A stretch of 64,000 nt of DNA, taken from assembly GCA_900317625.1 (NCBI GenBank), contig ONHK01000005.1:1-64000 (forward strand), written 5' to 3'. The notes below the pieces were generated by a model. That model was given only the letters and a program-made list of their open reading frames with translations. It did not search any database and had not been told where the DNA came from. The stretch is from an uncultured Treponema sp. GTDB lineage: Bacteria > Spirochaetota > Spirochaetia > Treponematales > Treponemataceae. The position numbers and the translations under genes were made by a program. Shown here piece after piece: positions 15,784-24,012 of this stretch (the stretch's first letter is position 1; every line of letters starts with the position of its first letter).

Positions 15784-17397
15784 TTATTTTTCGGAATCTG
15801 AGCTGGAATCTGAAATATAAATTGCGCCCTGCAATCCGCCTTTAAAAAATGCTTTCCAAAAAACAGAACGTTCTAGAGGCGGATGATTTTTGCAGATTGA
15901 ATCAAATTTTTCCGCCACGCAAAGCGCATTCTGGTGCGTCCAGTCTTTTTCCGGCAGTTCAAGGATTTTTTTTAGCGCTGGAAAATTTTCCGCATCTTTA
16001 AGGATTGAAAAATCAGCTGGAATTTTTCCAGAAAGGTTCAGTTTTTCAATTTTTTCAAAAGAAGAGAATGCAGGCGGCGGAAAACCTTTTTCATCTGGAA
16101 GAGATTTTCCTGAAAGAAAGAAATCTGTATCCGCATTTTTAGGCTCAAGGCGCAAAAACACTTCAGAAATGGCTTGTTCAGCGGAGGAAACTGCATTCTC
16201 ATAAGAATCTGATTTTGAGATTACATTTCCGCATTTCTGGACATTATTCCGTGGGAAATCAACTTTATCTCCTTCTTTTACAGGACGGGGAAAAATATTT
16301 TTTACAAGCGGAGTTTCTTTGCAAAGCTGAATTGATTTTAGTTTTCCGGGAACTGAAATCCACGCGCGCTCCGCACTTACTTCTTTTGAAGGATATTCAT
16401 ACAGCGCAAAATTCGCATTTTCAATCTGCAAAGGAATCCTGCCGCTTAAAAGTTCACAAGGTTCGTTCCCGGAAGCGAGGAGCAATGCCTGTTTTGTTAA
16501 ATTCAATCCGGAAGAATATGGAAATGTCCAGCCAGACATATATCCGCCAGAAAGCCGAGCCGCAATTTCTCCGATTTGAGGTCCTTTTTTTGTATATTTT
16601 ATGTCGGCCTTTGCTGCTCCGCAAGTTAAGCCAAGCGCATGAACTCCATCTGCAAAAGTTGAAATAAGCTCCAGCCGTTTTTTTTCATCAATTTTTGTCG
16701 GCATTGTGTGCCCTGTTTCTATAAAATACGGTTTATAAAAAATATGGCGGTCGGCAAAACCTGTAATTGTAAGAGTTCCTTTGTAGACAATCGCGTCTAT
16801 CGAAAATTCCGGGCCTTCCATATATTCTTCAAGGATTACGGTTGAAGTTCGGGAATTTTCCGCGGCGATTTTTACAGATTGCCAGGCTTCATCTTTGGAA
16901 CGAATCATGCGGCAGCCGCGCGCGCCCATATTGTCGGCAGGTTTTACAACACATGGATAGGAAAGTTCTTCTGTTATGGCGAAAACTTTTTCCTGGGTTA
17001 TTTCTGCGTTGGAAAGACTGAAAAATTTTGGGGAAGGAACGTTGCTGCGGTCGAAGCATTGGCGCATTCGGGGTTTTATTGTCGCATTCAAAGCTGATTC
17101 GTAAGAATGACAAGGAAGCCCAAGTTTTTCTGCGGCATAAGAAACTGAGGCCGAAAAATCCGTTCCGGCTGTAAAAATTCCTTTTAAATCTGAAGTTTTT
17201 TTTAATTCTTTTGCGTAATTAAAAATCTCTTCTTTATTTTTTAAATCTATTTTTTTAAATTCATCTGCAAGCGGAACACTTTCTGCATTTGGATTTGCAT
17301 CAATAACAACCGCATTAAATCCTAATTCTTTTGCTGAAAGAATCGCCGGACGTTGCATCAGCCCTGCTCCCAAAATCAACACTGAAGGTTTTGACAT
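15784..17397 (-). CDS. ATP-grasp domain enzyme
   Basis: A 537-residue cytosolic protein. It opens with a Rossmann-like pre-ATP-grasp domain (KPSVLILGAGLMQRPAILSAKELGFNAVVIDANPNA). The ATP-grasp domain follows at ~105-320: RMRQCFDRSNVPSPKFF, YPCVVKPADNMGARGCRMI, VILEEYMEGPEFSIDAIVY, and metal-binding IGEIAARLSGGYMSGW. The C-terminal ~200 residues include a lid-like part and a poorly defined tail. ATP-grasp enzymes of this type join a carboxylate to an amine or thiol through an acyl phosphate; the substrates cannot be read here. Position between a sugar-modifying fusion gene and a wall amidase suggests addition of an amino acid or similar group to a surface sugar. The ATG at 17397 has AAAAGGA upstream. 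Confidence 0.85.
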   Translation of the reverse strand: MSKPSVLILGAGLMQRPAILSAKELGFNAVVIDANPNAESVPLADEFKKIDLKNKEEIFNYAKELKKTSDLKGIFTAGTDFSASVSYAAEKLGLPCHSYESALNATIKPRMRQCFDRSNVPSPKFFSLSNAEITQEKVFAITEELSYPCVVKPADNMGARGCRMIRSKDEAWQSVKIAAENSRTSTVILEEYMEGPEFSIDAIVYKGTLTITGFADRHIFYKPYFIETGHTMPTKIDEKKRLELISTFADGVHALGLTCGAAKADIKYTKKGPQIGEIAARLSGGYMSGWTFPYSSGLNLTKQALLLASGNEPCELLSGRIPLQIENANFALYEYPSKEVSAERAWISVPGKLKSIQLCKETPLVKNIFPRPVKEGDKVDFPRNNVQKCGNVISKSDSYENAVSSAEQAISEVFLRLEPKNADTDFFLSGKSLPDEKGFPPPAFSSFEKIEKLNLSGKIPADFSILKDAENFPALKKILELPEKDWTHQNALCVAEKFDSICKNHPPLERSVFWKAFFKGGLQGAIYISDSSSDSEK

Positions 17398-17416
17398 ATT
17401 TTTTCCTTTTGATTCT

Positions 17417-19882
17417 TTATAATTTTCTGCAATAAATTTCACAAGTGTCGCCAAGTTTTAGAACATGGCTCAGCTTTTCACAGGCACTGAACATTATTCC
17501 GCCTTGTTTTGAACCGTTTTTCTTTATGGAAGGAAATCTTTCAGGATGATGACCGGTTGAAACAATTTTTTCAACTGAAAAACCGAATCTTGAAAGAATT
17601 TTCCGTGCCTTAGAAGGTTCCCAAACTGAAAAATGATCAGAAGGACTTTTTTCAAAAAATGATTTTGTGTTTGTTTTGCCAGAAATTCCTTCCGCGGATG
17701 GTGTTGAGAACGCAAAAATTCCGCCTTTTTTTACAAGTGATGAAACTTTTTCCAGAACAGACTTTAAATCTGAAAAATGTTCAATAACAAACCACATTGC
17801 AACCGCGTCAAACTGATTTATTCCAAATTCAGAGGCGGCGTCAAAATCTGGAAAAGCTGAGACAACTGCCGGAAGAAGCAATTTTTTTCGCACATATTCT
17901 ACAGCATCTTTTGAGACATCTGTTCCGTAAGCCTGCCAACCGTTTTCCTGCGCGGCTGAAAGGAACGGACCATAAGCGCATCCTATATCAAGAATTCGCG
18001 GAGAGGAATTTCTATTCAGTTTTAACATTCCATTAATTTCCTGAACACGCTTTATACAGTTTTTTTTGATAAAATCAAAATCCTCAAGATAAGTTTTTCC
18101 GTACTGTTTTTTATACTGCTCCGCAAAATATTCTTTTTCATATTTCATCGGGAGAGAACTGTTCCACGAAATATAAATTATTCCGCATCCAGCGCACCTT
18201 CTGAAAGTCCGTTCCGGCGTGCGCGCAACAACTTCATCAACATTCTCGGATTTTCCGCATATAGGACAAAAATATCTTTTTCCGTGTGAAAGTTTTTTTA
18301 CAAAATCCGAAAGTGATTCCTGTTTCTGGCAGATTTTTTCTGTTATTTTTTTTGGAAAAAATTTTTCAATGTCATCAAAATAATGCGGAGATGGCTCGTT
18401 TTTCAATTCTTCCGCAGAAATTGAGGCAAATCCATATTTTTTTGAAAGGTTTTCATGCAATTTTGAAGTTGGAAGCAAAACCACAGCGCAGCCGGCAGCC
18501 AAAGCTTCAAAAGCGGTAAGACCATAATGAGTCGCAACAAGGTCGAACTCGAAAAGTTTTTCGCGCAGACAAGAAACTGGCGGCACAAAAGAGACATTTT
18601 TTATCTCTGGAAGATTTTCTGAACGGGAAGCAATTACCGTAACTTTTTTTCCGGCGCTGGAAAAATAATTGGCGGCAAGAAGCGAGAGGGCGGCTGGATC
18701 TTCTCCTCCAACAGAAACAAGAACTGATTCAATTTTTTGAGGTCGGCAAGTTTTTTTTGCAGAAGGCTTTAAAATAAATCCTTCATCTGTAAAATTCGGC
18801 TCGCGGGAAATTCCAAACGACGGAATTATATCAAGAAGATAATCGCTGAAAAAATAAAAATCACCGCCATCGTCAATATCAACAAGATTCGCGACATTCC
18901 TGAGTTTTTCCGCTGTTTCAGAATCCATCTTAAAAAGATCCGCGGCAATCAGCGCAAATTCATTCTGTTCCGGGAAAGTATGGATTATCTGGTTTGGGTT
19001 CAAACTTGAATCAATAAATTCTGAAACAATATTTTCTGTCTCTTCCAGTTCAGGATTTTTTGGAATATAGACAAAACATTCGGAATTTTTTGCGGCTTCA
19101 AGGCATCTTCGCAAATGACCAGTTCCGTGACCTTTTTTTGTGCTTGGAAAAAACAGAATTGTGTCGTGAACATCCGGATCTGAAACGGCGGAAATTATTT
19201 CTTCTGTTGTATACGGTGCAGCTGGAGCTTTTCCGTTTGAAAGTTTTGCGACAACAGAAACAGCTCTGCGGTAATCAGAAGGAGTATCGATTGTTGTGCG
19301 GAATTCTGGAAAATAAAAACGAGCCGGAGCTTTATAAAAAAGACTTGTAAATCTTGTTTTTTGATTATAAAGAGCCGGTCCGACATGCTCGTGGTCATAC
19401 GGATCAGTTGTTTCTGCTGAAGCTTTTAAAAGTGATTCCGCATCAAAAATTTCAACGCCACTTCCATGCGGAAGTCCAGTCCAAGTCATGTAATCACATT
19501 TTTGAATCTGATTTTGTTTAAAATATTCATCAACCAAAGCCTGCGCAGCTTCGTAAAAAAGAAAAGGATTATCCGCGGTGGCACGAAGTACCGTTTTACA
19601 GCCAAATTTTCGAATCGCGATGCAGAATCGTTCCAGAACATCTTCCAGCGGACCTTTTACAATTCTCCATCCATGCAAAAACGCGAGCGGCTGAAGTTTC
19701 GGGAATGATTCCTCGTCTGTAACAACAATATAATTTCCGGCTTCAACTTTTTTCATTGAATCCATTGTCCATTCAAGGACAGTTTTTCCGCCAAGTTTCT
19801 TTAAAGCCTTGCCCGGAAGCCTTGAGGAAGAGATTCTGCACTGAATTATAACTGCCAATTCCTGAATATTTTTATTCTTCAT
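17417..19882 (-). CDS. Three-domain fusion: SpsF-like cytidylyltransferase, PseG-like GT-B domain, SAM methyltransferase
   Basis: An 821-residue protein of three enzymes. Residues ~5-235 are an SpsF/NeuA-like sugar cytidylyltransferase (VIIQCRISSSRLPGKALKKLGGKTVLEW, RATADNPF, TIDTPSDYRRA). Residues ~240-520 resemble PseG, the nucleotide-sugar hydrolase of pseudaminic acid synthesis (KKGHGTGHLRRC, LVSVGGEDPAAL, THYGLTAFEALAAGCAVVLLP). Residues ~545-821 are a class I methyltransferase with a zinc-like CPIC/CAGC pair, SAM motif ILDIGCAYGPFL and WFVIEHFSD. SpsF-PseG pairs occur in nonulosonate-like pathways; the added methyltransferase suggests O-methylation of the product. It overlaps the glycosyltransferase-like gene by 11 bases. 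No NeuB-type condensing enzyme is in view, so the actual sugar is unknown. Confidence 0.85.
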   Translation of the reverse strand: MKNKNIQELAVIIQCRISSSRLPGKALKKLGGKTVLEWTMDSMKKVEAGNYIVVTDEESFPKLQPLAFLHGWRIVKGPLEDVLERFCIAIRKFGCKTVLRATADNPFLFYEAAQALVDEYFKQNQIQKCDYMTWTGLPHGSGVEIFDAESLLKASAETTDPYDHEHVGPALYNQKTRFTSLFYKAPARFYFPEFRTTIDTPSDYRRAVSVVAKLSNGKAPAAPYTTEEIISAVSDPDVHDTILFFPSTKKGHGTGHLRRCLEAAKNSECFVYIPKNPELEETENIVSEFIDSSLNPNQIIHTFPEQNEFALIAADLFKMDSETAEKLRNVANLVDIDDGGDFYFFSDYLLDIIPSFGISREPNFTDEGFILKPSAKKTCRPQKIESVLVSVGGEDPAALSLLAANYFSSAGKKVTVIASRSENLPEIKNVSFVPPVSCLREKLFEFDLVATHYGLTAFEALAAGCAVVLLPTSKLHENLSKKYGFASISAEELKNEPSPHYFDDIEKFFPKKITEKICQKQESLSDFVKKLSHGKRYFCPICGKSENVDEVVARTPERTFRRCAGCGIIYISWNSSLPMKYEKEYFAEQYKKQYGKTYLEDFDFIKKNCIKRVQEINGMLKLNRNSSPRILDIGCAYGPFLSAAQENGWQAYGTDVSKDAVEYVRKKLLLPAVVSAFPDFDAASEFGINQFDAVAMWFVIEHFSDLKSVLEKVSSLVKKGGIFAFSTPSAEGISGKTNTKSFFEKSPSDHFSVWEPSKARKILSRFGFSVEKIVSTGHHPERFPSIKKNGSKQGGIMFSACEKLSHVLKLGDTCEIYCRKL

Positions 19883-20837
19883 TTAGATTCGTCCAGTTTT
19901 CTATTAAGTATTGCATATCTTTTTTAAATCTGAATTGATTTTTCTTGACCCATTGAAACGCTTCATTAAACTGACTTAACGCTTCAAAAATACCACATTT
20001 GCTTTTAAAATAAAATCCAGGAAATGCAAAACGGCTTACAGAACCATGATCATCGCGGAATTTCGGAAGAACATTCTTTAAATAAAAGCGGATATATGAC
20101 ATATCAGGCGCGCTTTTTTCAAGCGGAACATCTTCTGTGTAAGAAATATGAAATTTTGTTGTGATTGAGATTTTTTCGCCCCAGAGCCATGCCCGCAAAG
20201 AAAGATCAACATTCTGCCAATATGAAGAAGAGATTGTATAATCAAATCCGCCGAGATTTATAAATTTCTCGCGGTTATAAATTCCGACAAAATCAAAAGG
20301 ATAAAGCGTTGACATTCCGTCCAACACCGACTGCTCCGGTTTTATAAGAAATTTTCCCTTGTGCGCCTCTGGAACAAAATTCACAATGATAGAAGTTCCA
20401 TCTTTATCAACAAGCCGCGGAACAACACAAAAATTATTGTTTTTCAGAATATTTTCCGCAAGATTTTTTGTAAGAAAACCTTTTGGAATGTTGAAGCAAT
20501 CCCTTAGAACAATAAAATATTTTGAACTAAACTCTGAAATGCAGGCGTTTATCAGGCTTCCTTCAGAAGAAACTTCCCGCGGAATAATAAATTTTACAGA
20601 AGGATAACGGCGCGAAATCTCTTCTATATTGAAACTTTCAGAATCTGGCTCAACAGAAATAATCGACCTGAATCCACATTGAATCAGACTGTCAAAAATT
20701 TGGGTTTTCAAATGACTTCCGCTCCGGTTCAAAAGAATCGCGGTAATATCAAGCTGAAAATCAGGATTTTCGCCCCTGCCCCAAAGAACGGTTCTGTTTA
20801 TTTCGTATTCATTAAAAGTTGAAGGTATAGTATTCAT
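19872..20837 (-). CDS. Glycosyltransferase-like protein (GT-A type, family 2-like)
   Basis: A 321-residue soluble protein. An N-terminal nucleotide-sugar-binding-like half (DITAILLNRSGSHLKTQIFDSLIQCGFRSIISVEP, KYFIVLRDCFNIPKG) and an acceptor-side half (YPFDFVGIYNREKFINLGGFDYTISSSYWQNVDLSLRAWLWGEKI) give the outline of a GT-A glycosyltransferase. The GGFD...W.NVDLSLR region is the strongest sign. The usual DXD is replaced by LRDC, so activity is uncertain. The gene overlaps both neighbours (26 and 11 bases), so it is co-translated with the spiro-SPASM and fusion genes. Role in attaching a sugar is inferred. Confidence 0.65.
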   Translation of the reverse strand: MNTIPSTFNEYEINRTVLWGRGENPDFQLDITAILLNRSGSHLKTQIFDSLIQCGFRSIISVEPDSESFNIEEISRRYPSVKFIIPREVSSEGSLINACISEFSSKYFIVLRDCFNIPKGFLTKNLAENILKNNNFCVVPRLVDKDGTSIIVNFVPEAHKGKFLIKPEQSVLDGMSTLYPFDFVGIYNREKFINLGGFDYTISSSYWQNVDLSLRAWLWGEKISITTKFHISYTEDVPLEKSAPDMSYIRFYLKNVLPKFRDDHGSVSRFAFPGFYFKSKCGIFEALSQFNEAFQWVKKNQFRFKKDMQYLIENWTNLNEE

Positions 20838-22443
20838 CGCATTTCTCGCATTTTCCGGAATAATCGTGATTTATCTGCTTTTTTACTTCAGAATCAGTTT
20901 TTTTCCAGATTTCTTCAATATTTTCATTAAGAACATTGCCCAAAATATCTGATTTTAATTTTCCGCGCGCATACGGGACATTTCCGTTCACAAGAATTGT
21001 CATGTCGCGACGCAAATGCCAGCATACCTGCCGTTCCAATGGCGCAAGATCGGCCGGTTTTCTGTCTGGCAATGAACCAAAACAGTTGTCATATTTTTGG
21101 ATTGCAATCTGTCCTTTTGAAGGAGATTCTTTATTGCTCCAAAATCGGTAAAACGGTTCAAATTCAATTTCATTTTCATTCATTCTTGTAAACTGAGGAA
21201 AAACATCCCCAGGAAAATATTTTTCCAGCAGAGCGACAGCCGCTTTTGAATTTTCAAAATTTTCTGGCTCACCTTTGTGGATTTTTGAATAAATTTCTTC
21301 TGAAAAAGCATCAAGAGTAACAAGCCACATAATTTTTGCGTTTTCCTGAGCGCCTTCTTTTCGAGGAACTGCCGAATCACAAATATTTTTCAGCTCCATG
21401 CACATTTTTTCTGAAATATTCGAGCAGTCGCCTTCAACAAGAACTGAAAGTCCCGGCTCTGAAAGAACAATTTTTACCATTTCCACAAAATCAGTATGAA
21501 CAGTCGCCTCGCCCCACGCGCTAAGACTTACAACCGCAGTTTCAGAAAAATCTGCAATTTTTCTTATGATTTTCTTAAAATCTTCGAGCGGCATAAAATT
21601 CGTTCCATTTAAAGAATCCATTTCATCTGGATGGTAAATCACTTTTGACAAAACTTTGTCTGTAACCTGAATCGAATAATAAGCCGGCAAAGTTTTCAGC
21701 ACATCAGCATTTTTGCAGGCTTCCTCTGAAATTTGGGCAATTGATTTTCCGTCAACTCCACATTTGAACATCGCCTTGCAGCCAAGTGAATTTCCTTTTG
21801 TCGCACAGTTAAAATTTATCCTAAAAAGACTTGCGTCTTCATCCGCAATCACGGTTTCAACTTCAAAAGAATTTATATCAGTTTTTATCAGATCAAAAAT
21901 GCTTTCCCTTGAAACATTTTTTGTTCTAGCCAAAAAAGCCGCAGATGAAGAACCTGAAACCGCGCCGGATTTTGTAAGTTCAAAAAGTAGTGATGCCGCG
22001 CCGGAATCTATCATCTCCGGGCAAAGTCCGTTCGGATAGCCGTCTGCAAATGTATATTCCGCAAGACATTCCTTATGCGTTGAAATAATTTCCTTTGTAA
22101 CCTCAAGATTCAGAAAAGGACAGTCAGCCCACGCATAAATAATTGAATCCGCTTTTTTTTCTTTGGAAAGCTCTGAAAAAGATTCAAAAAGTTCGGAAAC
22201 TGTCCAGTTTTTTCTGGAAATGACATCGATATTCATTCCCAATGCCTGAATTTCTTCCCTGCACTTCTGCTCATTTTTTTCAAATGCAAAAACGAGAATT
22301 TCCGCATCGTCAAAAAATTCCTTCAGCGCACAAACATTTTTTCCCCATTCAAGAGAACGGTCGAACGCAGATTTTCCATCAAAAATTTTATCAAAAATAT
22401 GAAGCGAACCGAAATCCGCAAATAAAATCACAAGAGTTTTCAT
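20812..22443 (-). CDS. Spiro-SPASM protein (radical-SAM-like fold without the radical-SAM cysteines)
   Basis: A 543-residue protein. Residues 1-~230 resemble a nucleotidyltransferase (KTLVILFADFGSLHIF, IIYAWADCPFLNLEVTKEI, GYPNGLCPEMIDSGA). Residues ~270-460 follow the outline of a radical-SAM barrel (VVSLSAWGEATVHTDFVEM, WLVTLDAFSEEIYSKIHKG), yet no CxxxCxxC is present anywhere. The C-terminus is a SPASM domain (VCWHLRRDMTILVNGNVPYARG, ILGNVLNENIEEIW, CEKCDEYYTF) in which the usual Cys after NGNVPY is Ala. This matches the spirochaete 'spiro-SPASM' family as I remember it. It is the first gene of the cluster. The function of the family is unknown to me. Start ATG at 22443. Confidence 0.8.
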   Translation of the reverse strand: MKTLVILFADFGSLHIFDKIFDGKSAFDRSLEWGKNVCALKEFFDDAEILVFAFEKNEQKCREEIQALGMNIDVISRKNWTVSELFESFSELSKEKKADSIIYAWADCPFLNLEVTKEIISTHKECLAEYTFADGYPNGLCPEMIDSGAASLLFELTKSGAVSGSSSAAFLARTKNVSRESIFDLIKTDINSFEVETVIADEDASLFRINFNCATKGNSLGCKAMFKCGVDGKSIAQISEEACKNADVLKTLPAYYSIQVTDKVLSKVIYHPDEMDSLNGTNFMPLEDFKKIIRKIADFSETAVVSLSAWGEATVHTDFVEMVKIVLSEPGLSVLVEGDCSNISEKMCMELKNICDSAVPRKEGAQENAKIMWLVTLDAFSEEIYSKIHKGEPENFENSKAAVALLEKYFPGDVFPQFTRMNENEIEFEPFYRFWSNKESPSKGQIAIQKYDNCFGSLPDRKPADLAPLERQVCWHLRRDMTILVNGNVPYARGKLKSDILGNVLNENIEEIWKKTDSEVKKQINHDYSGKCEKCDEYYTFNF

Positions 22444-22466
22444 CACTTTCTTATCGGCTAAGGAAT

Positions 22467-22492
22467 TGAACAAGTTAAACTTAATATATAAA
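22467..22492 (+). promoter_or_regulatory. Probable promoter of xseA-xseB-mutL, near-leaderless
   Basis: TATAAA (22487-22492) inside an AT-rich TATATAAAAT stretch is a good -10 box; TTGAA upstream near 22466 is a poorly spaced -35 candidate. The -10 ends eight bases before the ATG at 22501, and no Shine-Dalgarno sequence is present. Confidence 0.45.
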
Positions 22493-22500
22493 ATTAAACT

Positions 22501-23730
22501 ATGAATTTGACATTAATGCCTTCCGATAAAATATTTTCTGTTACAGAAATAAACAGTCTTATAAAAGATATGCTCGAAGGCGCTTTTCCGCAGCTTACAA
22601 TCGAAGGTGAAATTTCAAATTACCGGCCAAATTCAACGGGACACCTTTATTTTACGCTGAAAGATTCCACAAATCAGATTAGTGCAGTCATGTTCCGCGG
22701 TTATGCGAATTATCTGAATTTTAAAATCCAGGACGGAATGAAAGTTCAATGCACAGGAAAATTAACCGTTTACGGCGCGCAGGGAAAATATCAGATAAAT
22801 GTCACAAAAATGTCTGTCGCGGGCGAAGGCGCAATCCTGAAAATGCTTGAAGACAGAAAAAGAAAACTTGCCGCTGAAGGACTTTTTGATCAGGCGAAAA
22901 AAAAGCCGCTTCCTTTGTTTCCAAAAACAATAGGAATTGTAACAAGTCCAACTGGAGCCGCGCTGCGTGATATTCTGCAGATTACAAAACGACGAAATAA
23001 ATGCGTTTCAGTTGTTGTTTTGCCGGCTGTTGTACAGGGTTCTGATGCAGCACAAACGATTGCCCGGCAGATTTATACCGCAAACCGCGCAGCTCTTTGC
23101 GATGTCCTTATAGTTGGGCGCGGCGGCGGCTCTTTGGAGGATTTGCTTCCATTCAGCGAAGAAATTGTTGTCCGCGCGATTGCATCCAGCGCAATTCCAG
23201 TTGTTTCAGCAGTCGGTCACGAAATCGACTGGGCATTGAGCGATTATGCAGCAGATGTGCGGGCGCCAACTCCTTCTGCGGCGGCGGAACTTGTGGTTCC
23301 TGAACTTTCCGCAATAATCCAGTTCATCCAGCAAAATTCAAAAAATCTCTACGACTCAATAAAAGACCGTCTTGAAAAAATCAAACTGATGGTAAAAAAT
23401 TTTGATCCTCAGAACCTTGAGCTTCAAGTGCGGACAATCGAGCAGCCTCTTCTTTCCCGTTTTGACAACGCAAAGGACGCGCTTTTTCAGAATATAATCC
23501 AAAAAATCCGCGATACACGACAGAGAATCGACAATTGCGTAACAGTCCTGGAAAATGCAAGCCCGCAGACAATTCTTGACCGCGGATATTCAATGGTTCG
23601 GAACAAAGAGACAAAAAAAATCATCAGAAGCAATCTTGATGTAAATATTGAAAATGAAATAGAAATAATTCCTGCAAAAGGAAAAATCACGGCAAAAGTT
23701 GAAAAAATTGAAGAACAAACCAGCTTTTAA
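22501..23730 (+). CDS. xseA: Exodeoxyribonuclease VII large subunit
   Basis: The 409-residue protein is the catalytic subunit of exonuclease VII, which degrades single-stranded DNA from both ends. Residues ~10-105 are the OB-fold DNA-binding domain (FSVTEINSLIKDMLEGAFPQLTIEGEISNYRPNSTGHLYF). The catalytic domain follows, with IGIVTSPTGAALRDILQITKRR, VGRGGGSLEDLLPFSEE and the active-site stretch VSAVGHEIDWALSDYAADVRAPTPSAAAEL. The C-terminal coiled coil and the closing DRGYSMVRN segment are present. It heads an xseA-xseB-mutL operon, divergent from the spiro-SPASM gene. The family-typical start sits right after a -10 box. Confidence 0.96.
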   Translation: MNLTLMPSDKIFSVTEINSLIKDMLEGAFPQLTIEGEISNYRPNSTGHLYFTLKDSTNQISAVMFRGYANYLNFKIQDGMKVQCTGKLTVYGAQGKYQINVTKMSVAGEGAILKMLEDRKRKLAAEGLFDQAKKKPLPLFPKTIGIVTSPTGAALRDILQITKRRNKCVSVVVLPAVVQGSDAAQTIARQIYTANRAALCDVLIVGRGGGSLEDLLPFSEEIVVRAIASSAIPVVSAVGHEIDWALSDYAADVRAPTPSAAAELVVPELSAIIQFIQQNSKNLYDSIKDRLEKIKLMVKNFDPQNLELQVRTIEQPLLSRFDNAKDALFQNIIQKIRDTRQRIDNCVTVLENASPQTILDRGYSMVRNKETKKIIRSNLDVNIENEIEIIPAKGKITAKVEKIEEQTSF

Positions 23731-23739
23731 GGGGAAAAT

Positions 23740-24012
23740 ATGGCAAAGTTTGAAGAAAATTTATCAAAACTAGAACAGTTGACTCGCGACATCAAGCGCA
23801 GCGATATTTCTTTGGAAGACGCTTTAAAAGATTTTGAAGAAGGAATAAAACTTGCGCGAGGAATGGAAAAGGAAATTGACAAAATTGAAGGAAAAATTCA
23901 ACTTCTTATGAATCAGCCTGACCCGGAAAACAATATTCCGCCGCAGATGGATTTGTTCGATGTTGATTCTTCAGGAAGCAGCGGAGCACCAGTTCACGGA
24001 ACAAGACAATAA
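23740..24012 (+). CDS. xseB: Exodeoxyribonuclease VII small subunit
   Basis: A 90-residue helical protein that joins several copies to each XseA. The family core is intact: FEENLSKLEQLTRDIKRSDISLEDALKDFEEGIKLARGMEKEIDKIEGKIQLLM. The C-terminal ~30 residues (PDPENNIPPQMDLFDVDSSGSSG) are acidic and unstructured. GGGGAAA lies before the ATG, nine bases after the xseA stop. Its TAA overlaps the mutL ATG in TAATG, so the two genes are translationally coupled. Confidence 0.95.
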   Translation: MAKFEENLSKLEQLTRDIKRSDISLEDALKDFEEGIKLARGMEKEIDKIEGKIQLLMNQPDPENNIPPQMDLFDVDSSGSSGAPVHGTRQ

